Source of the DNA: Flavobacteriales bacterium
GTDB lineage: Bacteria; Bacteroidota; Bacteroidia; Flavobacteriales_C; GCA-002722245
DNA: 45,669 nucleotides
Assembly (NCBI GenBank): GCA_002722245.1
Contig: PBLA01000007.1
Location: forward strand, 119,723-165,391
Direction of reading: 5' to 3'
A program made the translations under genes and the position numbers. A model generated the notes under the pieces. That model was not told the origin of the DNA and searched no databases. It saw only the letters and a list, made by a program, of their open reading frames with translations. Shown piece after piece: positions 9,962-17,978 of the stretch (positions are counted from its first letter, which is position 1; each line of letters opens with the position of its first letter).

Positions 9962-10447
9962 TTATTTAAAGGAAATTATAACTTTTGTGTCTTTTATTTT
10001 TTTTTCTCTTTGTTCGCACTCAAAAAAGTACTCTTCCACTTTTGTAATTAATTCTTTTTTCTTTCGTCCTTCAATCCGGACCTTCTCCTGATAAGTAATT
10101 TCAATTTTTTGATCATCCACATGAGTGAGTTCTCCTTCATGCTTTCTGCCGTCTAACGTATACACTTTAACTTCCCTTCCAATATTCTTTTCGTATTGTT
10201 GAGGAACCATAAAGGGGGTGTCTAAGCCGGCAGATGAAACTTCTAAAGCAAAATCTTCTTCTTCTCTATCCAAGTTATGTTCTACACCTCTACTTACATT
10301 AACACAGTCGCTAATTGAAACTCCGTCAAATCCATCAATTAAAACGTTAATTTTATTTGAAGGACTAACCTTGATGTCTACAACAAAGAGTTTTGTGCCT
10401 TCAATTCGGGCATCTACTAACTCTTTTATTTTGTGCTCAAGAATCAT
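9962..10447 (-). CDS. rimP: Ribosome maturation factor RimP
   Basis: 161 residues. The N-terminal domain contains the family pattern LEVSSAGLDTPF (about residues 88-99), and the C-terminal part is the SH3-like barrel (GREVKVYTLDGRKHEGEL onward). RimP assists late 30S maturation. It is the first gene of the rimP-nusA-infB operon. The ATG at 10447 follows a leader with a strong hairpin (10461-10480) and a good -7 box (10498-10505). No initiator tRNA gene precedes it, unlike the E. coli arrangement. Confidence 0.95.
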   Translation of the reverse strand: MILEHKIKELVDARIEGTKLFVVDIKVSPSNKINVLIDGFDGVSISDCVNVSRGVEHNLDREEEDFALEVSSAGLDTPFMVPQQYEKNIGREVKVYTLDGRKHEGELTHVDDQKIEITYQEKVRIEGRKKKELITKVEEYFFECEQREKKIKDTKVIISFK

Positions 10448-10460
10448 ACAAGTACTAAAA

Positions 10461-10480
10461 GAGGGGACTCGCGTCCCCTC
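10461..10480 (-). promoter_or_regulatory. GC-rich leader hairpin of the rimP operon
   Basis: A perfect inverted repeat with 8-base arms GAGGGGAC/GTCCCCTC and a four-base loop stands out in AT-rich surroundings. On the minus strand it is followed by TTTTAG and then, 13 bases after the stem, the rimP ATG. Because a likely promoter lies upstream (10498-10505), the hairpin sits inside the mRNA leader. It could be an attenuator, a stability element, or a terminator for read-through from the gene at 10616-11344. Confidence 0.6.
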
Positions 10481-10497
10481 AATTCTTTAATTATTTG

Positions 10498-10527
10498 CAA
10501 AGATAGTAATTAAATTCTAAATGAAAA
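10498..10527 (-). promoter_or_regulatory. Putative promoter of rimP-nusA-infB
   Basis: On the minus strand, TATCTTTG (10505-10498) matches the Bacteroidota -7 consensus TAnnTTTG exactly. A TTTT stretch (10527-10524) lies 18 bases upstream at the -33 position. Transcription would begin near 10491, giving a leader of about 45 bases with the hairpin inside it. Confidence 0.5.
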
Positions 10528-10615
10528 GCACCCTGTAACTACACGTTTTTAAAACCCTTGATTTTTTCATGGAGCAGAGTTCAAAATATACTTTATTCGA
10601 AAAATATCTCTTTTG

Positions 10616-11344
10616 TCAGTCCGCAACAGGATCAAACACCAGATAACCGAGCATCGTGGTAATATAAGCTCCTAAACTAGAACCAATTGAAGCAAATACT
10701 TTTCGATCAATTACTGATTCTTTATACCCAATCATAAATGCTTCATTTTTGAATAACTCAGGATCATCTGACTTAAAATCCTTAGTTTTTTTGGCAGCTC
10801 CTTGGTAGTAAGCAAAAGCACCTATTGGTATAATTTCCCAAAATGGTATTGGTGGGGAAAGCGTTTGAGCATTCATAACCCGGACTGGATAAACTCGATT
10901 TGTTACTGTATCTAACACTTCTGTATACCGCTCTTTTACCCCATATTTTATTGGAAAAAGGGAATATAGTGCAACTCCTGTTCCCAAAGCAGTGCCATAC
11001 AATAAGGTTTTATAAGGTTTAAAATGCTTTTTTGCTTGCTGCCTTCCTTTAAGATAATACTCCATTTGTTCAATGGAAAAATAGTTGTCGATTACGGAGT
11101 CTTGACGATAAATATAGGTAATTGGTTGACGCTCTTTCTTCAGCGCAAAAACATGATCCAAATTTTTTCTTCTCTTTTTTCCTACATTCCCCCCTTTATT
11201 GATGTTCCGATAATACACAAAGTCGTAATCGAAGGTATCTATTTTTGCCACCTTAACACCTCCATTCAATAAAAAAAGGGTGTCGTGCTGCCCGATTAGT
11301 TGAAGAGAGAAAGTCAATAAGAAGATAAACAACCACTTAATCAT
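10616..11344 (-). CDS. Exported protein of unknown function
   Basis: 242 residues; I do not recognise the family. There is an N-terminal signal peptide (MIKWLFIFLLTFSLQLIGQ). The first third is beta-rich and charged (VAKIDTFDYDFVYYRN, then a basic KKRRKN stretch). Two weakly hydrophobic segments follow (about 117-130, LLYGTALGTGVALYSLF, and about 215-236 near the C-terminus, GSSLGAYITTMLGYLVF), so it may be membrane-associated in the periplasm or outer membrane. Gene order gives no clue: it is separated from rimP by 168 bases and divergent from recX. Confidence 0.65.
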   Translation of the reverse strand: MIKWLFIFLLTFSLQLIGQHDTLFLLNGGVKVAKIDTFDYDFVYYRNINKGGNVGKKRRKNLDHVFALKKERQPITYIYRQDSVIDNYFSIEQMEYYLKGRQQAKKHFKPYKTLLYGTALGTGVALYSLFPIKYGVKERYTEVLDTVTNRVYPVRVMNAQTLSPPIPFWEIIPIGAFAYYQGAAKKTKDFKSDDPELFKNEAFMIGYKESVIDRKVFASIGSSLGAYITTMLGYLVFDPVAD

Positions 11345-11397
11345 TCGTCGAATTTAATAATTTTCTTTGATTTGCTCTAGTTATCTATCTTTATTCT

Positions 11398-11841
11398 ATG
11401 ACACAGAAAGAGGCGCTTCAGAAAATGGCAAAATATTGCGCTTATCAGGAAAGGTGCCAAAGTGAAGTTAGGCAAAAGTTAAAATCATTTTCACTTTGTG
11501 AAGAGGAAATTGAATCCATTATATGTGAATTAATCGATCAAAACTTCCTGAATGAGGAAAGATTTGCAAAGGCATTTGTGCGAGGAAAATTCAATCAAAA
11601 AGATTGGGGTAAAAATAAAATAAAGCAGCACCTTTTTCAAAAAGAAATTAGTGCGTATTGCATTAAAAAAGGATTGGAGGAAATTAATGAAAGTGATTAT
11701 TTAAATAAGCTAGAACGCCTTGTCTATAAAAAAAAAAGAACATTAAAGTTTTCCAATCAATTCAATTTAAATCAAAAAGTAGCCCGTTACCTTATTGGAA
11801 AAGGGTTCGAAAGTGATTTAGTTTGGGATTATTTACGTTAA
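11398..11841 (+). CDS. recX: RecX-family regulatory protein
   Basis: 147 residues, all helical, with three-helix repeats typical of RecX: MTQKEALQKMAKYCAYQERCQSEVRQKL (first), then LCEEEIESIICELIDQNFLNEERFAKAFVRGK, whose NEERFAKAFVRGK segment is characteristic, then GKNKIKQHLFQKEI. RecX modulates RecA filaments. recA is not in the window. The stop codon overlaps that of the convergent lipoprotein gene within a shared TTAA (11838-11841). The ATG lies only 4 bases after a TATCTTTA box, so the mRNA may have almost no leader. Confidence 0.85.
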   Translation: MTQKEALQKMAKYCAYQERCQSEVRQKLKSFSLCEEEIESIICELIDQNFLNEERFAKAFVRGKFNQKDWGKNKIKQHLFQKEISAYCIKKGLEEINESDYLNKLERLVYKKKRTLKFSNQFNLNQKVARYLIGKGFESDLVWDYLR

Positions 11842-12518
11842 CGTTCCACAAGTTTAACCTCCTTTTTCTTAGATATATAATGAGCATACGATTTTGCGCC
11901 TACAGCATTACCATTTGCTTCTTGAATATTAAATCGCTCAAAATGTATTGTAATTTCTCCGAGGGGAAGAGGACTCAAGCTATCAGGAAAAAGATAAATT
12001 CCGCTCGCGCCTATTGTATCGGTAGAAATCACAGGAAGTTGGCTAGATAAATTACCATCCAAAACCAAAAGCATTAATTCACCCTCTTGAAGAGGATTTC
12101 CTATCCATGGAAAAAACACCACAGAATCTTTATAAATGGTATCTGTTTCAGGGATCTCTGCCTCACTAATCAACGAGACAGTATTACTAAACGACTGACC
12201 ATCAAGATCCGAATAGTAAAAATCGACTATTGAATCTTTTCCTTGTGTAATCCTTTCATACCACATAAAAGAAGGATTGTAATTCGGTGATTTACCACTT
12301 ATTAAAATAGTAGATTTATCGGATAATTTCAGGTTCTCGCCATCAACATCATTGTGTATAAATCGAGCGCGCATAAATGTCGAGTCGATATCTGATCGAT
12401 AAATCAATCGATATTCAGACCAGATTTGATTCTGATCAATTTTTTCCGAATTTTCCTTTCTGCAAGAAATCAAAAAAAATATACCTAAAAGGATAAAAAG
12501 GGTGCACGTTTTATTCAT
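11838..12518 (-). CDS. Putative lipoprotein, unknown function
   Basis: 226 residues beginning with a lipoprotein signal (MNKTCTLFILLGIFFLISC, lipobox Cys19), followed by a polar linker with many Asp and Ser. The mature part is beta-rich and ends with a basic tail (YISKKKEVKLVER). I do not recognise a domain; it should be anchored in the outer or inner membrane facing the periplasm. It is convergent with recX and divergent from gcvP, so it is probably its own transcription unit. Confidence 0.7.
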   Translation of the reverse strand: MNKTCTLFILLGIFFLISCRKENSEKIDQNQIWSEYRLIYRSDIDSTFMRARFIHNDVDGENLKLSDKSTILISGKSPNYNPSFMWYERITQGKDSIVDFYYSDLDGQSFSNTVSLISEAEIPETDTIYKDSVVFFPWIGNPLQEGELMLLVLDGNLSSQLPVISTDTIGASGIYLFPDSLSPLPLGEITIHFERFNIQEANGNAVGAKSYAHYISKKKEVKLVER

Positions 12519-12601
12519 TTCGTGAATTTACTAAAAGAATTTTTGTGATTAAACTAATCTACTCGCTAATTAGCGTTATCAACACTGGTTGAAAAAATAG
12601 G

Positions 12602-12632
12602 TTTTCTCGGGTTAATTGATTCCGTATTTTTG
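12602..12632 (+). promoter_or_regulatory. Putative gcvP promoter
   Basis: TATTTTTG at 12625-12632 fits the TAnnTTTG -7 consensus. A TTTT stretch at 12602-12605 lies 19 bases upstream. Transcription would start near 12638, about ten bases before the ATG at 12649. I see no glycine riboswitch in the 130-base gap between the divergent genes. Confidence 0.4.
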
Positions 12633-12648
12633 TAGTAAAATTCTTGTT

Positions 12649-15474
12649 ATGCTTTTTACTCAACGACATATTGGCACATCTGATAGTGATCGCGTTTCGA
12701 TGCTCGAGGAGATTGGATACTCATCTACTGATGAATTAATTGAAAAAACTATCCCAAACAAAATACGACTTAAAACGGGTCTTGAGTTTTCGAAAACAAT
12801 TACCGAAAGTAAATGGTTAGCAAACATTAAGAGAATTGCACAAAAAAACAAGGTTTTTAAAACATATATAGGCCTTGGCTATCACGATACGGAAACACCT
12901 TCTGTGATTTTAAGAAACATTTTTGAAAATCCAGGATGGTATACGGCTTACACACCGTATCAAGCGGAAATTGCTCAAGGTAGACTAGAAGCTTTATTGA
13001 ATTTCCAAACGATGGTTTGTGATTTAACAGGCTTGCCGCTGGCTAATGCTTCACTTCTAGATGAATCTACTGCAGCTGCTGAAGCTATGATTATGCTTTT
13101 TAATGCACGAAAGCGACCACAAATAAAGGCTAACGTAAAGAAGTTCTTTGTTGATAAAGGAGCCTTCCCTCAAACTCAAGCTGTATTAAAAAATAGAGCA
13201 AAACCTCTTGGCATCGAACTAGTCTTTGGCACTATACTAGAAACACCTCTGAATGAAGATTTTTTTGGAGCCTTTGTTCAATATCCAAACGCGAAAGGAG
13301 AAATTGAAGATTATGCGCTAATCGCTGATCAACTTCATACAAATAATGCACACCTTATAGTTGGTGCAGACATCATGAGCCTTGCTTTGATCAAAGAACC
13401 TGCACAATTTGGGGCAGATGTCGTAGTGGGGTCAACGCAACGATTTGGCGTGCCTGTTGGTTTTGGCGGACCACACGCTGCCTTCCTCGCAACACATGAA
13501 CACTTCAAAAGAAACATTCCAGGTCGAATTATTGGAGTAAGTAAAGACACGCATGGAAATACTGCATATAGAATGGCGCTCCAAACAAGAGAGCAACATA
13601 TTAAGCGTGAACGAGCGACTTCTAACATTTGCACAGCTCAAGCATTACTTGCGGTAATGGCAAGTATGTATGCTGTTTATCATGGCGCCAGTGGCATAAA
13701 GCGTATTGCTTCCGATATCGCAAAACGAGCAAAAGCATTAAAATCAGGACTTGAAAAACAAGGTATAGAAGTTATTAGTCAATGTTTTTTTGATACTCTA
13801 GCTGTAAAAGTTGACGATAAAGAATCTCTAAAAAAGAGAGCAGAAGAAGCTGGAGTGAATTTTTACTATGGAATGGATGATATTGTTTTAATTTCTCTGA
13901 ATGAAACCACAAAAAACACCCATGTAAAAGCAATTCTTGAAGTTTTTGGAAAAAATAATTTTGAACCTGCTCACGAAACAGGTATTTCTAACGCATTTAT
14001 CAGAATAACAAGCTATCTCCAACATCCTGTATTTAACCAATATCATTCTGAAACTGACATGATGCGGTATTTAAAGCGTTTGGAGAACAAGGATTTATCG
14101 TTGGTGCACTCTATGATTTCTCTTGGCTCGTGCACTATGAAGCTAAATGCTGCCTCAGAGATGATTCCGCTTTCATGGCGAGAATTTAATAGCATTCACC
14201 CTTTTGCCCCTGCTTCACAAACTGAGGGGTACCAAATTGTTATACATGATTTAAAAGAAGCTCTAAAAACTGCTACAGGGTTTGCTGACGTTACATTACA
14301 ACCAAACTCAGGTGCTCAAGGGGAGTATGCTGGACTTATGGTGATACGCGCATATCATGAAGACAATGGTGAACCAAATAGAAATGTATGTTTAATTCCT
14401 CAGTCTGCCCATGGTACAAATCCTGCTTCTGCAATCATGGCGGGATTCCAAGTTGTTGTTGTAAACTGCGATGAAGATGGAAATATAGATTTAAACGATT
14501 TAAAAGATAAAGCTGTTGAGCACGCAAAGGATTTAGGTGCTTTAATGGTAACCTACCCCTCTACGCATGGGGTTTTTGAAGAGGAAATTATTGAAGTGAC
14601 CGATATCATTCATGAGTATGGAGGACAAGTTTACATGGATGGGGCAAATATGAACGCACAAGTGGGGTTAACGAACCCCGCGACAATAGGTGCTGACGTT
14701 TGCCACTTAAACCTGCATAAAACGTTTGCTATTCCTCACGGTGGTGGTGGCCCAGGCCTGGGACCAATAGGGGTTGCACAGCATTTAGCACCCTTTTTAC
14801 CTAGTCACCCTGTTGTGAAAACGGGAGGGTTTAAAGGTATTGATGCGTTAGCTGCTGCTCCATTCAGTAGTGCGCTTATTTCAATAATTTCTTTGGGATA
14901 TTGCAGAATGCTTGGTGCCGAAGGAATGAAGGCCGCAACAGAATCGGCAATTTTAAATGCCAATTATCTGAAATCAAAATTAATGAATCATTACCCAATT
15001 CTGTATACAGGTAAAAATGGTACTGTAGCTCATGAGATGATACTTGATTGCAGAGGATTTAAAGAATTCGGGATCTCTGTGACAGATATTGCAAAGCGCT
15101 TAATTGATTTTGGATTCCACTCTCCAACTGTGTCTTTTCCTGTTGCAGGAACCCTTATGATTGAACCAACAGAAAGTGAATCAAGAGCAGAATTGGATCG
15201 TTTTGCAGAGGCCATGATTGCGATTGCACAAGAAATTAAGGATATCGAAAACGGCATTTACCCAAAGGATGACAATCCATTAGTAAACGCTCCTCATACC
15301 GCCCAATCTCTTCTTGGTTCCGAATGGAATCATGCATATTCTAGAGAAAAAGCGGCTTATCCAGCAAATTTTTGCAAGAACAGTAAATACTGGGTACCTG
15401 TTTCGAGAATAGACGATGCCTATGGAGATCGTAACCTTATTTGTAGCTGTCCTCCATTAGAAGAATATGCTTAG
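12649..15474 (+). CDS. gcvP: Glycine dehydrogenase (decarboxylating), P-protein
   Basis: The natural start is the ATG at 12649 (MLFTQRHIGTSDSDR), giving 941 residues; a TTG further upstream is not needed. The long single-chain form carries both halves of the P-protein. The PLP-binding lysine is K691 in LNLHKTFAIPHGGGGPG, followed by the glycine-rich phosphate-binding region. It decarboxylates glycine and transfers the aminomethyl group to the lipoyl arm of the H-protein. The other gcv genes (gcvT, gcvH) are not nearby, which is common when gcvP is encoded alone. Confidence 0.98.
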   Translation: MLFTQRHIGTSDSDRVSMLEEIGYSSTDELIEKTIPNKIRLKTGLEFSKTITESKWLANIKRIAQKNKVFKTYIGLGYHDTETPSVILRNIFENPGWYTAYTPYQAEIAQGRLEALLNFQTMVCDLTGLPLANASLLDESTAAAEAMIMLFNARKRPQIKANVKKFFVDKGAFPQTQAVLKNRAKPLGIELVFGTILETPLNEDFFGAFVQYPNAKGEIEDYALIADQLHTNNAHLIVGADIMSLALIKEPAQFGADVVVGSTQRFGVPVGFGGPHAAFLATHEHFKRNIPGRIIGVSKDTHGNTAYRMALQTREQHIKRERATSNICTAQALLAVMASMYAVYHGASGIKRIASDIAKRAKALKSGLEKQGIEVISQCFFDTLAVKVDDKESLKKRAEEAGVNFYYGMDDIVLISLNETTKNTHVKAILEVFGKNNFEPAHETGISNAFIRITSYLQHPVFNQYHSETDMMRYLKRLENKDLSLVHSMISLGSCTMKLNAASEMIPLSWREFNSIHPFAPASQTEGYQIVIHDLKEALKTATGFADVTLQPNSGAQGEYAGLMVIRAYHEDNGEPNRNVCLIPQSAHGTNPASAIMAGFQVVVVNCDEDGNIDLNDLKDKAVEHAKDLGALMVTYPSTHGVFEEEIIEVTDIIHEYGGQVYMDGANMNAQVGLTNPATIGADVCHLNLHKTFAIPHGGGGPGLGPIGVAQHLAPFLPSHPVVKTGGFKGIDALAAAPFSSALISIISLGYCRMLGAEGMKAATESAILNANYLKSKLMNHYPILYTGKNGTVAHEMILDCRGFKEFGISVTDIAKRLIDFGFHSPTVSFPVAGTLMIEPTESESRAELDRFAEAMIAIAQEIKDIENGIYPKDDNPLVNAPHTAQSLLGSEWNHAYSREKAAYPANFCKNSKYWVPVSRIDDAYGDRNLICSCPPLEEYA

Positions 15475-15515
15475 TTGTATCGTTTATGGTAGTTGACGTA
15501 ATCTTGAAAACTTTT

Positions 15516-17837
15516 TTATTTCAACACCTTAAAAGTATGGGATCCAGTCGCTGTTTTGACTGTAATTAAATAGAGGCCAAATTCGAAACCAACAGTAGGA
15601 ATAGATGTTTTTAAACGTTGATTTAACATTGACGTGACTTCTCTTCCTCGCGCATCAAAAATATGAACATCAAACTCTTGATTTAGTCCTGAAATTACTA
15701 ATTGCTCATTGAACGGGTTCGGGAATAAACGAATATCATCTAATAAAAACTCTTCTTTCCCGACTCCAAAAGAGGCACATCCCTCAATTTGACTTGTTGT
15801 ATCCACGCAATAATCTAAATTCACCAAAGAATCGTTACCCTCATTCAACTTTATTTTATATAAAGTGTCTGCTGGAAGCCCTTGGTAATCCACAGTAATA
15901 ACATATTCGCCTTCAGGTAAATTTGAGAATGTGTAATTTCCTAAAGCATCTGTTTCAGTAACAGCCACTGTGTTTGAGGGAGGAATTTTATCTAAAATCA
16001 CATCTAATCCTGGAATGGGGTCATTGCCTTCAAGCTTATTAGTTCCGCCCGTTTGACTAACGTTCCCTTGAATACTATAATTACCGCTAGACAACACATC
16101 CAACTTTCTAGGATAAATATTATTTAATGTCTTTAAGCAGAATTCTTCGAGTGTAAACGGTTCTTGATTCTCTGCATCCCAACGCAAATGTCCTGTATGA
16201 TATGAAGCAATACAATTGGGATTATCATTTTTGTCGGGTATAATTTTCACCCAGTAGTTCTCCGCATACGGCATATCTGATAAAACATATTGCCCATTGG
16301 ATTGAATATTAAATTGAGTAACCTCCTTTAAACTCATTTTATTGGTTCTTTTGGTAAATATTTTTACCATTCCACTCTTTAGTGTATCCGTTTCATCGGT
16401 TACATATCCAAAAACACTATCCATGGGATTTATCATTTCAGCGGCACCAAACCAAAAATTATTATTATCTCTTGGTGTTCCGTCTATATCTTGATCGAAG
16501 AATGGCCAAACAGGTGGTGTTCCCTGATACCTCAGTGAAGGATCGGTCCCACAAATTAAGGCTAAGTCAAAACTATCATTCTGAAACTTCACAGATCCAA
16601 AAGAGGAGTTTGGATCTGGATTATTTTCATTAAGCTTCCATTCATCAATTGATGTATAAACGTTCTCCTCAAACATACCAACATGACCATTCCCACTGAA
16701 TATCCCATTGTAATCAGATCCAAAAGACGAAAATTGAGGCCCATCTTCATCTAATTTTACCCGAATGACACCGAACTCGGAGTTGTTCACCAACAAATTA
16801 TATAAAGAATAAAAATTTCTTGAAGTATCTAAAATAAGTGTGTATACCATATCGTTATTAAATAACGTATTGTGTCCTAAAAAAATACCATTTATATGGT
16901 TTCCTTCAAATGCTGTACCATTGGGACAAGAAATCATGTTATTGTATACCTTCAGCCCAATAAAACTATCAATATTAGGAATGGGAATAGGGTTTTGAGC
17001 AACGAAATCATTAATAAATAACGCTCTAACTCCATTCGAATAAATTCGATTTCTTTGAACTTCATATTCATTTGTTATTTCCATTGTAACAGCGACTCCA
17101 TCTCCCTCATATCGTATAGTGTTTTCATTGAAAAAACCCTTTGCATTATGAACAATTTCAACTGATTGCTTTTTTTGCCCATGTAGCGTGTTCCGAATGA
17201 TCGTATTTCCCTCTTCAAGACTATCGGCGGCACTTTGTATAGAAATACCAATTACACCACCATAAATTGTATTTCCAATAAATTCATTAAACTCTTCTTT
17301 ACTTCCTGCTTCCTTATTATATATAACAATTCCATCTTCCAAATGCTCCTCCACCGGTATCGCATTCAAACTCGCCTTAAACACACAATCTTCAATTTTA
17401 TTATAACTGGCTCCTTGAGTAAGGATGAATTGGGTAGAGAAACTATCCGATTGTGTTTGAAACGTCATGCTTTTAAAGATAACCCGCTCACATCCATTCA
17501 ACTTTACTAGGTGATTTTCCGATCGCTCTGATGCATCCAATTGAACAATTACATCGTTATAATCCCCTGACTGGGCTTTAAAAACAACCGAATCATTAGT
17601 AGTTTGACCGATAATTTCATTAATTGTAAATCTCTCTTTGTAGGTTCCATTCTTAATTTGAAATTCAACAGAACCATTAACGCCATGCGAATTCAACACC
17701 TCCACTGCATCTTTGATTGTGGTATAATCTCCATTATCTCCTATAACTTTAATTCCACTTATAGCTTGAGATTTCAGTTCTCCGGAAATAAGAAAAAAAA
17801 GGAACAGAAAGCTTATAATTATCTGATTTAAATGCAT
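15516..17837 (-). CDS. Secreted beta-helix protein with type IX secretion tail
   Basis: 773 residues. A signal peptide (MHLNQIIISFLFLFFLISG) is followed by a region beginning GDNGDYTTIKDAVEVLN, the usual opening of pectate-lyase/right-handed beta-helix proteins, with many Asn-rich coils to about residue 420. About residues 590-670 form a carboxypeptidase-regulatory/SdrD-B-like beta domain (LGNYTFSNLPEGEYVITV). The end (about 695-773; FPNPFNEQLVISGL, then GLYLITVKTATGSHTFKVLK) is a type A C-terminal sorting domain of the type IX system. The substrate is unknown; polysaccharide binding or cleavage is inference from the fold, and no catalytic residues can be assigned. Confidence 0.85.
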   Translation of the reverse strand: MHLNQIIISFLFLFFLISGELKSQAISGIKVIGDNGDYTTIKDAVEVLNSHGVNGSVEFQIKNGTYKERFTINEIIGQTTNDSVVFKAQSGDYNDVIVQLDASERSENHLVKLNGCERVIFKSMTFQTQSDSFSTQFILTQGASYNKIEDCVFKASLNAIPVEEHLEDGIVIYNKEAGSKEEFNEFIGNTIYGGVIGISIQSAADSLEEGNTIIRNTLHGQKKQSVEIVHNAKGFFNENTIRYEGDGVAVTMEITNEYEVQRNRIYSNGVRALFINDFVAQNPIPIPNIDSFIGLKVYNNMISCPNGTAFEGNHINGIFLGHNTLFNNDMVYTLILDTSRNFYSLYNLLVNNSEFGVIRVKLDEDGPQFSSFGSDYNGIFSGNGHVGMFEENVYTSIDEWKLNENNPDPNSSFGSVKFQNDSFDLALICGTDPSLRYQGTPPVWPFFDQDIDGTPRDNNNFWFGAAEMINPMDSVFGYVTDETDTLKSGMVKIFTKRTNKMSLKEVTQFNIQSNGQYVLSDMPYAENYWVKIIPDKNDNPNCIASYHTGHLRWDAENQEPFTLEEFCLKTLNNIYPRKLDVLSSGNYSIQGNVSQTGGTNKLEGNDPIPGLDVILDKIPPSNTVAVTETDALGNYTFSNLPEGEYVITVDYQGLPADTLYKIKLNEGNDSLVNLDYCVDTTSQIEGCASFGVGKEEFLLDDIRLFPNPFNEQLVISGLNQEFDVHIFDARGREVTSMLNQRLKTSIPTVGFEFGLYLITVKTATGSHTFKVLK

Positions 17838-17891
17838 ATTTGGATCAAGATTCGGTTAGAAGCGAAATGTAATATATTTTATGGTGAACAC

Positions 17892-17899
17892 CAAAAGTA
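17892..17899 (-). promoter_or_regulatory. Possible -7 box of the type IX cargo gene
   Basis: On the minus strand TACTTTTG matches TAnnTTTG. It would start transcription near 17885, about 48 bases before the ATG at 17837. No clear TTG lies at the -33 distance, so this is a weak call. Confidence 0.3.
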
Positions 17900-17978
17900 A
17901 ATTTTGGTAACTGCTGCCATTTATTTACGTAAATACTCGAGATTTATTAAAAAATTTAAAAGAAGCATCACTCAGCTT

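Noticed and set aside
10461-10480. Simple terminator of the exported-protein gene at 10616-11344
   Set aside because: A good -7 box (10498-10505) lies between that gene and the hairpin, so the hairpin is more likely part of the rimP leader; termination of read-through is still possible.
12519-12648. Glycine riboswitch ahead of gcvP
   Set aside because: The gap is only 130 bases and shows no aptamer-like paired elements; it contains a plausible promoter and little else.
17904-17978. Upstream TTG start for the propeller-PP2C sensor
   Set aside because: It would place 25 basic residues ahead of a clean signal peptide; the ATG at 17979 is the better start.
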